The position numbers were made by a program, and so were the translations under genes. Shown here piece by piece: positions 10,337 through 17,208 of a stretch of DNA of 36,410 nt. Every line of letters starts with the position of its first letter. Position 1 is the first letter of the stretch. Where the stretch lies: the NCBI GenBank assembly GCA_019114415.1, contig DXFO01000051.1, forward strand, positions 1 through 36,410, written 5' to 3'. The notes beneath the pieces were generated by a model. The model was not told the DNA's origin, ran no database searches, and saw nothing but the letters and a program-made list of their open reading frames with translations. The stretch is from Candidatus Gemmiger faecavium (GTDB lineage: Bacteria > Bacillota > Clostridia > Oscillospirales > Ruminococcaceae).

Positions 10337-11545
10337 ATGGACATTCAATCCAAAATGAACGACGCCTTTGCCCGTGCCCAGGGCGGCCTGTTCACCGCCG
10401 TGGAAAAGGCGGACGTGGGCGGCTCTTATCAGGAGCTGGAACGCCGGGGCATTGCCCTGATGGGCTGGGCCGATCCTTTCATGCCCGACCGCTCCATGCC
10501 GGATTTTGTGGAAAAAGCCTGGCTGGACGCCGTGCGGGAGGATTCCGCCCCCCACTACACCGCCCCCATCGGCAACCCTGACCTGAAAGTGGCCCTCGCC
10601 CGCAAGCTGAAAACCCAGAACGGCCTGACCGTGGACCCCCAGCGCAATATCCTCATCACGCCGGGGTCGGACTCGGGACTGTACTTTGCGGTGCTGCCCT
10701 TCGTCAAGCCGGGGGATGAGGTGCTCATCCCGTCCCCCAGCTATCCCAACAACTTTCTGGACGTGGAGATCATGGGCGGCCGTCCCGTGGCGGTGGAGCT
10801 GAAAGCCGAGACCGGCTACCAGCTGGACCTGGAGGCCATGGAACGACTGGTCACCCCCCGCACCAAGATGGTGCTGCTGACCCATCCCAACAACCCCACC
10901 ACCACCGTCTACGACCGGGACTCCCTGCAGGGACTGGCGGACTTTGTCATCCGTCACGACCTGGTGCTGGTGGTGGACCAGGCCTTTGAGGATTTCACCT
11001 TCGGCAATGAGATGCTCACCCCCGCCGCCCTGCCCGGCATGTTCGAGCGCACCGTGACGGTGTTCTCCTTCTCCAAGGGCATGGGCCTGAGCGGCCTGCG
11101 GGTGGGGTACATCGTCTGTGACGACAAGATCATGGACAAGCTGTACGCCAACGCGGTGGCGGTCATCGGGGCGACCTCCACCTCCGCCCAGAAAGCGGTG
11201 CTGGCCGCCATGGAACACCCCGAATTCATGGAGCAGTTTGCCCACGCCTACGACAACCGCCGCAAGATGGCCTTTGAACTGCTCAACCAGGTGCCGGGGG
11301 TCTCGGTACAGATGCCCCAGTCGGGCTTCCTCTGCTGGGTGGACGTGTCCGCCCTGGGAGACTCGGGGGAGATCACGGCCTGGCTATTGGAACACGCCGG
11401 GGTATCGGTGAACGACGGCGCCAACTACGGCCCCGGCGGTGCGGGACACCTGCGCATCGTGCTGGGCGTCTACCGGGACGACGAGAAGGTGTACGACGCC
11501 TTGCGCCGCATCTGCGCCGCCCTGAAAGAGTTTGCCGCGCGATAA
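10337..11545 (+). CDS. PLP-dependent aminotransferase, class I/II
   Basis: The 402-residue fold-type I enzyme carries HPNNPTTTVY (H183 to Y192, with PLP-contacting N186), D214 that pairs with the pyridine nitrogen, and the Schiff-base lysine K247 in SFSKGMGLSGLRVGY. The usual tyrosine after the aspartate (D-x-A-Y) is F217 here. A conserved arginine in HLRIVLG near the C-terminus would bind a substrate carboxylate. It transfers an amino group between an amino acid and a 2-oxo acid; the specific substrates are unknown. GGGAGGA at 10323-10329 sets the ATG at 10337. Its place between a PTS permease with RidA and a YheO-like regulator suggests it acts on an amine or amino acid released from the imported compound. 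Confidence 0.93.
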   Translation: MDIQSKMNDAFARAQGGLFTAVEKADVGGSYQELERRGIALMGWADPFMPDRSMPDFVEKAWLDAVREDSAPHYTAPIGNPDLKVALARKLKTQNGLTVDPQRNILITPGSDSGLYFAVLPFVKPGDEVLIPSPSYPNNFLDVEIMGGRPVAVELKAETGYQLDLEAMERLVTPRTKMVLLTHPNNPTTTVYDRDSLQGLADFVIRHDLVLVVDQAFEDFTFGNEMLTPAALPGMFERTVTVFSFSKGMGLSGLRVGYIVCDDKIMDKLYANAVAVIGATSTSAQKAVLAAMEHPEFMEQFAHAYDNRRKMAFELLNQVPGVSVQMPQSGFLCWVDVSALGDSGEITAWLLEHAGVSVNDGANYGPGGAGHLRIVLGVYRDDEKVYDALRRICAALKEFAAR

Positions 11546-11554
11546 AAAGAGGTC

Positions 11555-11583
11555 TTTTCAAAATCTGGGTTTCCGTGTAAAAT
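11555..11583 (+). promoter_or_regulatory. Promoter of the YheO-like regulator gene
   Basis: TTTTCA (11555-11560) and TAAAAT (11578-11583) are 17 bases apart, just after the aminotransferase stop, so the regulator can be made separately from the operon. Confidence 0.6.
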
Positions 11584-11626
11584 ATGGAATGGAATCTAAG
11601 ATAGAAAGCGGAGATCGGACAGAGAT

Positions 11627-12322
11627 ATGGCAGGGCGTACTGGACAGGTAAAGCTGACAAAAACAGACCGAGTGATTTTGGAATCCTATATCCCGGTGGT
11701 ACAGGATCTGGCCGTATACCTTGGCAGCAGCTACGAGATCGTGCTGCATTCCCTGGAGGATTACGACCATTCAGTCATTGCCATCGTCAACGGGGCGCAT
11801 ACCGGCCGCACCGTGGGCGCGCCCATCACCGACCTGGCTCTGGATATGCTGGACGTACTGTCCCAGGGCAAACCCTCCACGGCGTATTTCAGCACCAACA
11901 AAAAAGGGGAGCCCCTCAGGTCCACCACCATCGCCATCCGGGGCGAGCATGACCGCATCGTGGGCCTGCTGTGCATCAACCTGTATCTCAACACCCCCCT
12001 GTCCGAGATCCTGGCCGACCTGACCCCCGACCGTTTTGCCGGCGTCAGCGCCCCCGCCCGGGAGACCTTTGCCTCCAACACCGGGGAACTGATCGAGGCC
12101 GCCCTGGACGACATCCGCGCCCGGGTCATGCAGGATGCCTCCATCCTGCCCTCCAACAAAAACAAAGCCATTGTGGAGGAACTGTACGACAAGGGGATGT
12201 TCCGCCTCAAGGACGCGGTGGTCATTGCCGCCGACCTGCTGGGCATCTCCAAAAACACCATCTATATGCACATCCGCAATTACCGCAAGGCCTGCGGCCC
12301 GGAGGATTCCTCCCGCCGCTGA
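11627..12322 (+). CDS. YheO/DauR-type transcriptional regulator (PAS-like plus HTH)
   Basis: The 231-residue protein matches the two-domain YheO family. Residues about 12-125 form the YheO-like PAS domain (YIPVVQDLAVYLGSSYEIVLHSL, then AIRGEHDRIVGLLCINLYLNTPL). Residues about 170-225 form a helix-turn-helix of the HTH_22 type (IVEELYDKGMFRLKDAVV, then GISKNTIYMHIRNYRK). DauR of this family controls D-arginine catabolism, and other members are found beside RidA and PLP-enzyme genes. The ribosome site is weak (GGAG at 11610-11613). As the last gene of the cluster it is the best candidate to bind the operators at 8371-8386 and 8196-8209. Its ligand is unknown. Confidence 0.88.
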   Translation: MAGRTGQVKLTKTDRVILESYIPVVQDLAVYLGSSYEIVLHSLEDYDHSVIAIVNGAHTGRTVGAPITDLALDMLDVLSQGKPSTAYFSTNKKGEPLRSTTIAIRGEHDRIVGLLCINLYLNTPLSEILADLTPDRFAGVSAPARETFASNTGELIEAALDDIRARVMQDASILPSNKNKAIVEELYDKGMFRLKDAVVIAADLLGISKNTIYMHIRNYRKACGPEDSSRR

Positions 12323-12340
12323 CTTTACGCAAAATAACAG

Positions 12341-12379
12341 AAAAGGCGCGCGCCCTCGGGAAGGAGGACGCGCGCTTTT
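12341..12379. terminator. Bidirectional terminator
   Basis: AAAAGGCGCGCG pairs with CGCGCGCTTTT across 12341-12379, between the convergent regulator and lectin genes. A/T runs on both sides let it serve both strands. Confidence 0.8.
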
Positions 12380-12432
12380 GTGTTTTGGAACATCGGGGGC
12401 GTCAGGGGATGACGCCGGTTTTTCCGGGGGCC

Positions 12433-13023
12433 TTACTTTGCCTTTCTGGCACGGGCAGCGCCCTTGCCGGCGGTCTTTTTGGCCCGGGTTCCCTTGCCGG
12501 TCTGGGTGCGGGTGATCTTGGGAGCACGGGTCACCACCGGCGGGGGAGCGTCTTTCTGGAGCAGCTTGTCGGGCACGGGGTCCAGCCGCCAGAGCTGGTT
12601 TTCTCCAAAAACATCCTGCCAGATCTGGGCCTGGGTGCCGTTGTCCACCCGCATGCCCACCAGGTCGATGACCTTGTCGGCCAGGACGTTGCGCAGCTTG
12701 ACGCAGCCGCCGCTGGCGGGCATGACCTGCCACCGCTGGCTGGCGCCGGAAGTCACCGACCACTGGTGCACCCAGGTGCCGTTGGCCACGCCGCCCATGG
12801 CCAGGTCCATGACCTTGCCGGTAAAGCGGTTGCGGATGCGGTACTGGCCGTCGGCGGCTTCCTCAAAGGTCCACTGCTGCCAGGGCTGGCCCTCATAACT
12901 CCAAAGGCGCACAGACGCGCCGTTTTCGGTGTTGAAATCGGCAACCTCCAGCACGCGGCCGTTTGCCGCGGCGATGGTGTAGTAGGCGCCCTCCCGGATG
13001 ACGGTTTGTGCGGATTTTCTCAT
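12433..13023 (-). CDS. Ricin-type beta-trefoil lectin domain protein with basic C-terminal tail
   Basis: The first 145 or so of 196 residues form a single R-type (ricin B) beta-trefoil. Three repeats each end in a QxW-like element, QQWTFEE, QRWQVMP and NQLWRLDP, with the sugar-site signatures GRVLEVAD, GKVMDLAMG and KVIDLVG. Residues about 155-196 are a disordered tail rich in Lys, Arg, Ala and Gly (TGKGTRAKKTAGKG, then RARKAK), like histone H1-type or Hc1-type DNA- or polyanion-binding tails. There is no signal peptide, lipobox or membrane segment, so the protein should stay in the cytoplasm or leave by a non-classical route. AAAGGAGG stands 8 bases before ATG 13023. It has its own promoter (-10 at 13130-13135). 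Role unknown. Confidence 0.88.
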   Translation of the reverse strand: MRKSAQTVIREGAYYTIAAANGRVLEVADFNTENGASVRLWSYEGQPWQQWTFEEAADGQYRIRNRFTGKVMDLAMGGVANGTWVHQWSVTSGASQRWQVMPASGGCVKLRNVLADKVIDLVGMRVDNGTQAQIWQDVFGENQLWRLDPVPDKLLQKDAPPPVVTRAPKITRTQTGKGTRAKKTAGKGAARARKAK

Positions 13024-13129
13024 GTGTGTTGCCTCCTTTGCCGCGGCAATGCCGGGCGTTTCTCACGCGGTCCCGTCCCGGGCGGCAGCATCTGCAGCCT
13101 GTTGGGGAGCCCGCGTTGTATCTGGTTTC

Positions 13130-13138
13130 ATTATAGCA
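13130..13138 (-). promoter_or_regulatory. Extended -10 promoter of the lectin gene
   Basis: On the minus strand TGCTATAAT (13130-13138) is a perfect extended -10. A -35 is not evident at the right distance. It is divergent from the helicase promoter. Confidence 0.6.
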
Positions 13139-13203
13139 TTTCACCAACGCGCAGTTTTGCCAAAATTTGACGCCCTGCCTTGTATATCCCGCGCAAAGCC
13201 CGC

Positions 13204-13232
13204 TTGCCCTGCCGTGGGATTGTTGGTATAAT
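13204..13232 (+). promoter_or_regulatory. Promoter of the DEAD-box helicase gene
   Basis: TTGCCC (13204-13209), 17 bases, TATAAT (13227-13232). The leader to the ATG at 13340 is about 100 bases and GC-rich. Confidence 0.75.
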
Positions 13233-13339
13233 GGGGAACAGATGACAGAATTTTGATGACAGCAGGCGGTTTTTCCCACAAAAGCGCGGCGCGCCGCGCC
13301 GGGGCAGGGCCGCCCCGGAAGAAAGGCAGAAACACGGCT

Positions 13340-14524
13340 ATGCAGTTCAGTGAGTTATCCCTGCGCCCCGAGATCCTGCGCGCCACGCAGGCCATGGGCT
13401 TTACCGAAATGACCGAGATCCAGCAGAAGGCCATCCCCCTCATGCTGGAAGGCCACGACATGATCGCCAAGGCCCCCACCGGCACCGGCAAGACGGTGGC
13501 CTTCGGCATTCCCATCCTGTCCCAGATTGACACCGCCCGCAAAAAGCCCCAGGCGGTCATCCTCAGCCCCACCCGGGAACTGGCCCAGCAGATCGCCGCC
13601 GATTTGCAGGACCTGGCCCAGTTCATGGACGGGGTGCGCATCGTCTGCGTCTACGGCGGCGCCGGGCTGGAAAAGCAGCAGAAACAGCTCAAGGCGGGCT
13701 GCCAGATCGTAGTGGCCACTCCCGGCCGCCTGATGGACCATTACCGCCACCATGCCATCGACGTCAGCGAGGTGGAGACGGTGGTGCTGGACGAGGCCGA
13801 CGAGATGCTGAACATGGGCTTTTACAAGGACGTGCGGCATATCATCGACCTGATGAAGCACCGCAAGAGCCTGTCCATGTTCTCGGCCACCATCAGCCGG
13901 GAGGTGCTGGACATCGGCTGGCTGTACCAGAAAAACGCCGCCGAGGTGGACGTCCAGCCCATGCTGGAAAGCATGCCCAAGATCGCCCAGTACAAGCTGC
14001 TGACCACCGGGCGGGACAAGCTGTCCGACCTGGCGCAGATCATCATCTCGGAGGACTACAAGCGGGTGATGGTGTTCTGCAACACCAAGTACAATACCGG
14101 CATGCTGGCCAATCAGCTGGCCCGGCTGAACTTCAATGTGGACTGCCTGCACGGGGACCTGTCCCAGGCGGAGCGCAACCGCATCATGAGCCGCTTCCGC
14201 GCCGGGGAGATCGCGGTGCTGGTGGCCACCGACGTGGCGGCCCGGGGCATCGACGTCTCCGATGTGGACGCCGTCATCAACTATGACGTCCCCGAGGACA
14301 ACGAGCACTACACCCACCGCATCGGCCGTACCGGCCGCGCCCGCCGCGAGGGCGCCAGCTACCTCTTCTACACCAGGGAGGAGGAAAAGCGGGTGGACAC
14401 CCTGCTGCGCCTGACCCGCAACACCGACGACTGCCGCAGCGTCCACTTTGACTTCAACCACGAAAAACTGGTGGTGGAGGAACAGAAGAAAGAGGACAAG
14501 TTCCAGATCCGCTGCTATTTCTGA
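13340..14524 (+). CDS. DEAD-box RNA helicase
   Basis: The 394-residue protein is a minimal DEAD-box core. It has a Q motif region (FTEMTEIQQKAIP), motif I APTGTGKT (K51), motif Ia PTREL, motif Ib TPGR, motif II DEAD (151-154), motif III SAT, motif IV-V (HGDLSQAERN, then ATDVAARGID) and motif VI HRIGRTGR. It unwinds short RNA duplexes using ATP in the cytoplasm, in cold adaptation, RNA decay or ribosome assembly. The C-terminal extension is only about 40 residues, with no DbpA-type RNA-binding domain or basic tail, so its target specificity is unknown. The ATG at 13340 is chosen over an in-frame ATG at 13253 because the family N-terminus begins there and the intervening 29 residues are unlike it. 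Confidence 0.95.
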   Translation: MQFSELSLRPEILRATQAMGFTEMTEIQQKAIPLMLEGHDMIAKAPTGTGKTVAFGIPILSQIDTARKKPQAVILSPTRELAQQIAADLQDLAQFMDGVRIVCVYGGAGLEKQQKQLKAGCQIVVATPGRLMDHYRHHAIDVSEVETVVLDEADEMLNMGFYKDVRHIIDLMKHRKSLSMFSATISREVLDIGWLYQKNAAEVDVQPMLESMPKIAQYKLLTTGRDKLSDLAQIIISEDYKRVMVFCNTKYNTGMLANQLARLNFNVDCLHGDLSQAERNRIMSRFRAGEIAVLVATDVAARGIDVSDVDAVINYDVPEDNEHYTHRIGRTGRARREGASYLFYTREEEKRVDTLLRLTRNTDDCRSVHFDFNHEKLVVEEQKKEDKFQIRCYF

Positions 14525-14578
14525 TTTTATGCCCCTTTCCGCCGCCTGTCCGGCGGCAAAAACAGACGAAGCATCAGC

Positions 14579-14625
14579 AAAATCTTCCGAACCCGAAAAA
14601 AATCGGGTCTCGGAAGATTTTTTTT
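14579..14625 (+). terminator. Intrinsic terminator of the helicase gene
   Basis: AAAATCTTCCGA followed by ACCCG pairs with the right arm ending in TCGGAAGATTTT, with an A-rich loop and a run of eight or more T. Confidence 0.92.
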
Positions 14626-14635
14626 GCAAAAAGGC

Positions 14636-14664
14636 TTGATTTTTGGGGCGGGCTTTGCTATAAT
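14636..14664 (+). promoter_or_regulatory. Promoter of tRNA-Val
   Basis: TTGATT (14636-14641), 17 bases, TATAAT (14659-14664), with the tRNA starting 19 bases after the -10. Confidence 0.85.
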
Positions 14665-14682
14665 AATCAAGTCGCGAGACAT

Positions 14683-14758
14683 GGACGGTTAGCTCAGCTG
14701 GTAGAGCATCTGCTTGACGTGCAGGAGGTCACAGGTTCGAGTCCTGTACCGTCCACCA
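14683..14758 (+). tRNA. tRNA-Val (anticodon GAC)
   Basis: The cloverleaf is complete. The acceptor stem is GGACGGT (14683-14689) with ACCGTCC (14748-14754). The D arm is TAGCTCAGCTGGTAGAGCA, the anticodon loop is TTGACGT with anticodon GAC, and the T arm is ACAGG-TTCGAGT-CCTGT. Discriminator A is followed by an encoded CCA (14756-14758). GAC reads valine GUC/GUU codons. Its 3' half is the attachment site of the integrated element. Confidence 0.96.
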
Positions 14759-14760
14759 AA
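14735..14760 (+). other. Left attachment site (attL) in the 3' end of tRNA-Val
   Basis: These 26 bases, from the T loop through CCA and two more A, are repeated exactly at 25879-25904. The tRNA stays intact after integration. Confidence 0.93.
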
Positions 14761-14762
14761 GA

Positions 14763-14800
14763 AAAAAGCCTAGGAACGCAAGTTCTTAGGCTTTTTCTTT
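14763..14800 (+). terminator. Element-supplied terminator after tRNA-Val
   Basis: AAAAAGCCTAGGAAC (14763-14777) pairs, with one mismatch, with GTTCTTAGGCTTTTT, followed by CTTTTTG. It lies just inside the element and replaces the chromosomal tRNA terminator now found beyond attR (25902-25937). Confidence 0.88.
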
Positions 14801-14807
14801 TTGCTTT

Positions 14808-14831
14808 ACCGCACTTTTGACCGCACTTGCT
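14808..14831 (+). repeat. Left pair of 12-bp direct repeats, probable integrase arm-type sites
   Basis: ACCGCACTTTTG (14808-14819) is followed directly by ACCGCACTTGCT (14820-14831). The same pair, again 12 bp apart and in the same direction, occurs at 25745-25768 after the integrase gene. Tyrosine integrases of the Tn916/lambda type bind such arm sites. Confidence 0.7.
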
Positions 14832-14995
14832 TTGCAGGCGAGTGCAAAAGCCGATTCAAGCCAATGTAAAATGGAAGGTCCTTTCCCTGTCCATGTGCTC
14901 AAACAGATGTTGCCCCTTTGCCTTGATGGATCTTGCCCCTTTGCCCTGTCTGGTGTTGGCGCACCAGGCGGGGATGGAGCTGCATTATTTGTATA

Positions 14996-15283
14996 TCACA
15001 GCAGCCCCGCGCCTCCGATTGCAATAGAATCATATAGGCGGATCGCATCCGCGTGGTTGTCCGTTGAACCTTCGGCCTTTTGGTAAAGGCGACCGGCCGT
15101 CCAAACAGCGGCAAGAGCATTGGCAATGACTACTCTTTTGCTCTCACCTGGGTAGCTCGCATGCATGCGCAAGGCATATGCGAAAACTTCCTTGGCCCGA
15201 ATGACTTGAGCAACCGACGGGTGTGGAACCGTCACCATTTTGGACGGCAGCGCGGGTTGCGCAAGCTGTGGTGTTTTATTCAT
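14996..15283 (-). CDS. Small element protein of unknown function
   Basis: This 95-residue protein is supported by a strong ribosome site (GGGAGGA at 15291-15297 on this strand, 7 bases before the ATG). It is predicted alpha-helical in its middle (VIRAKEVFAYALRMHA, then VVIANALAAVWTAGRLYQKA) with no membrane segment or known motif. It is the last gene of a three-gene leftward group (15748, 15611, 15283) read from the RHH-controlled promoter at 15992-16020. Downstream, TTGCCCCTTTGCC occurs twice (14910-14922 and 14933-14945). I do not recognise the family. Confidence 0.65.
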   Translation of the reverse strand: MNKTPQLAQPALPSKMVTVPHPSVAQVIRAKEVFAYALRMHASYPGESKRVVIANALAAVWTAGRLYQKAEGSTDNHADAIRLYDSIAIGGAGLL

Positions 15284-15335
15284 TGTTGAATCCTCCCTTG
15301 AAGGCCCGTATAGCCTGGTAGCACAGCTCTGTGGG

Positions 15336-15611
15336 TTACGCCACGCAGAAGCGCGTGGTCGTGGTGGTTTTAGTGAAGCGTGCGGCCAGTTCCGGGGCAG
15401 CGGCCTTGATGGCCTTGCCGTCCAGGCGGCTTGTGGTCACGGCCTTCAACGTGACTTTGTGGGTGCCTACGTCCATGCGCTCAACGTCCCGGCGGGCCAT
15501 TTCCGCCGAAATGGTGGCCTTGATGGTGTCCATTTCGGCCTGCGCCGCTTCAATCAGTTGCTGCGCCTCCCTGTAATGTTCCACCAGGGAAAGAAGTTCT
15601 GCGCTGCTCAT
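15336..15611 (-). CDS. Small coiled-coil element protein
   Basis: The 91-residue product starts MSSAELLSLVEHYREAQQLI. Its first half is a charged helix likely to form a coiled coil, and its second half has the pattern VGTHKVTLKAVTTSRLDGKA followed by APELAARFTKT. I associate this pattern with short early proteins of Clostridial phages and integrative elements, though I cannot name the family. The ATG at 15611 follows AAAGGGGG; a longer frame to 15755 would overlap the gene before it and has no ribosome site. It lies 14 bases after the 40-residue gene, in the same operon. The function is unknown. Confidence 0.7.
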   Translation of the reverse strand: MSSAELLSLVEHYREAQQLIEAAQAEMDTIKATISAEMARRDVERMDVGTHKVTLKAVTTSRLDGKAIKAAAPELAARFTKTTTTTRFCVA

Positions 15612-15625
15612 GCCTGCGCCCCCTT

Positions 15626-15748
15626 TCACGCTGCGGCCCGGCTTACCAGCGGGCCGTGCTTGCGTTCCTCTGCGCGGCGCTCGGCTGCGCTCATGCCGGA
15701 CTGCCAGCAGCAGTAACCGTCCTGGAAGGTGTAAACATAGACTTTCAT
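15626..15748 (-). CDS. 40-residue element protein
   Basis: The short frame MKVYVYTFQDGYCCWQSGMS continues with an acidic-basic helix AAERRAEERKHG. It is preceded by AAGGAGG at a good distance (15756-15762 on this strand), the best ribosome site of the left operon, which is why I accept so short a gene. It has two adjacent cysteines and no membrane segment. Its position first in the RHH-controlled operon suggests an early function. The family is not recognised. Confidence 0.7.
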   Translation of the reverse strand: MKVYVYTFQDGYCCWQSGMSAAERRAEERKHGPLVSRAAA

Positions 15749-15761
15749 AGAACAAACCTCC

Positions 15762-15790
15762 TTGAAGATCGCGGCGGCCCGTGCTATAAT
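15762..15790 (+). promoter_or_regulatory. Possible rightward (antisense) promoter
   Basis: TTGAAG (15762-15767), 17 bases, TATAAT (15785-15790) reads rightward, against the left operon and towards the RHH operators. No plus-strand gene follows before 16128, so it could make an antisense or regulatory RNA, or be fortuitous. Confidence 0.4.
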
Positions 15791-15987
15791 GAGGCTGCCC
15801 TTTGTGGGGTTGGCATCGCGTTTGCTTTGGTCGGCGTCGCGGTGCCTTTTCTTTTGCCTACTCGGTTGCAGGCGGCCAGTGCCCGATGCTTGTTTAACCC
15901 TTGCGTGCAAGTCCGTTGCGCAGTCTGTTCTCTGGCGCTTGCCGGTGTTCCCCTGAGGTTTTCACCGTGCCTTGTCCCTTTCGACAT
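15784..15987 (-). CDS. Possible leaderless small basic protein
   Basis: The ATG at 15987 lies at or next to the predicted start site of the promoter at 15992-16020, so the mRNA would be leaderless. The 67 residues are very basic (NRVGKRKGTATPTKANAMPT) with no known motif. The alternative is that this is the 5' leader of the 40-residue gene. Evidence is position only. Confidence 0.25.
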   Translation of the reverse strand: MSKGTRHGENLRGTPASAREQTAQRTCTQGLNKHRALAACNRVGKRKGTATPTKANAMPTPQRAASL

Positions 15988-15991
15988 TATC

Positions 15992-16098
15992 ATTATATAC
16001 CATTGCGCAAGTACATTCAATGGACGTTTTGCACAAAGATTTGTACTTGCATAAGTGTAAAATGTACACTTGCGCAAGTACATGATATGCGGTATAAT
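15992..16098. promoter_or_regulatory. Divergent promoters with three RHH operators
   Basis: Leftward promoter: TTGAAT (16015-16020), 17 bases, TATAAT (15992-15997). Rightward promoter: TTGCGC (16070-16075), 17 bases, TATAAT (16093-16098). Three copies of one 18-bp motif lie here: 16042-16059 reads TGTACTTGCATAAGTGTA, 16065-16082 is its inverse with two changes, and 16003-16015 is a 13-base partial copy. The first partial copy lies in the leftward spacer and the third full copy covers the rightward -35. Confidence 0.8.
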
Positions 16099-16127
16099 GA
16101 AAATGTAAGGAAGGGAGGTATAAAAGT

Positions 16128-16334
16128 TTGGGAACCGCAAGAACTAGAGCTAATAACAAGTGGAACGCAAAGGCATATGACCGCGTAAACCTGCTCTTTA
16201 AGAAGGACGCCAGCCCCACGAAAGAGGAAGTGCAAGCCGCTGCCGATGCGGCAGGAGAGAGCCTCAACGGTTATATTGTGGGAGCGGTCAAGCAGCGTAT
16301 GGAGCGGGATGCCTCCGGAAAGCCCAGCGAATAA
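16128..16334 (+). CDS. Ribbon-helix-helix (Arc/MetJ-type) repressor
   Basis: The 68-residue protein begins at TTG 16128, 9 bases after AAGGGAGG (16111-16118). NKWNAKAYDRVNLLFKKD forms the N-terminal beta strand (residues about 10-27), followed by two helices (about 31-43 and 45-58) with the turn GESLNGYIVGAVKQ. That is the pattern of Arc-like RHH proteins on phages and mobile elements. RHH dimers bind short palindromic operators through the strand. The three operators just upstream make autoregulation, and control of the leftward operon, very likely. The rare TTG start should keep its level low. Confidence 0.85.
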   Translation: MGTARTRANNKWNAKAYDRVNLLFKKDASPTKEEVQAAADAAGESLNGYIVGAVKQRMERDASGKPSE

Positions 16335-17151
16335 TACCGGCAAGGATGTTGCCGCCCGCCGGGCCGGTTGCGGTTTTACGGTCCGCATACCGTGTCCCGG
16401 CGTTCTGCTGGATGCTTCAAAGCTGGAGTCGTCCAAAATTTGGACAACTCGGCGGCCAGATCGGCACCCTGCGGCAGGTGGTGGAAAGCCTCAATGCAGC
16501 CTTCACCACCTGGAGGATACAGAAAGATGTTGCCGAACTGTTCGGCAACTCTCACCATGTTGTCGCACGGTGCGACGACTCCACCCTCACCGTTTTCGCA
16601 ATTTGCGACGAGCTACCGGCGTCCAAATTTTGGACACCGGACAGGCAGCTTGCGACAAATTGGCGCGGGCAAGAGTATCCCCGCACCCGCTTCCGTGTAT
16701 GCATAGGAGCGCCCGGCGGTTCTTTCTGCCGCCGTCCAGGATCACCGGCTCTGATCTTTATCCAGGAGGCCGCCGAAGCCTGCGCCCCGGCTGCCGCAGT
16801 GATGCTCCAGGTCCGCCAGGCCTGCGGCCTCGCTCTGATCGTCCAGGGCGGCTAGATCTCGCCCCCGGTTGGCATCCAGGCGGGAGACCGGCGGCAGCTG
16901 GTGGCCGCTCGGCGGCTGTACAGTATTGCGGACGTGTGCAGCTGTGGAACAACCTGGCAGCACAGTTTTAGCCCGGCTAGAAGTCCCCACATCGTGACGG
17001 CCCCGGAAACGGCCCTATTTTTGCTTTTTTTGCGTCAGGCATGAAACTACTCGAATGCTTTTGAAAAGGCTCACAGCGCACAGGAAACGGGCCACAGCGC
17101 GTACGTGCAAATATTATGGCAACAAAGTCTTGCCGAACTGCAAAAACAAAA
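16335..17151. other. Non-coding region with a cluster of perfect odd-centred palindromes
   Basis: No frame here has both a ribosome site and a recognisable product, so I leave it non-coding; a 169-codon frame at 16346-16855 and an 82-codon minus frame at 16742-16990 are unconvincing. Within 205 bases lie five perfect inverted repeats with a single central base: 16431-16445, 16529-16549 (21 bp), 16562-16576, 16596-16608 and 16621-16635. The first and last differ only at the centre (GTCCAAA-A-TTTGGAC and GTCCAAA-T-TTTGGAC). A weak GC hairpin followed by T runs at 16997-17032 may end the RHH transcript. Confidence 0.6.
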
Positions 17152-17187
17152 GCCGCCCGGCGGATCGGATGATCTTTGCCGGGCGGC
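17140..17187 (-). terminator. Terminator of the sigma-factor operon
   Basis: On the minus strand a 10-bp GC stem (17178-17187 with 17152-17161) is followed by TTTTGTTTTTG. It lies 22 bases after the sigma-like gene. Confidence 0.85.
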
Positions 17188-17208
17188 CTTTGCTATTGTT
17201 GGAATTGG

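Noticed and set aside
13355-14629. A long minus-strand frame over the DEAD-box helicase
   Set aside because: It mirrors the helicase codons and lacks any recognisable domain or start signal.
16346-16855. A 169-codon plus-strand frame after the RHH gene
   Set aside because: It has no ribosome site, an irregular composition shaped by the palindromes, and no domain I recognise. I describe the region as non-coding, but a decayed phage gene remains possible.
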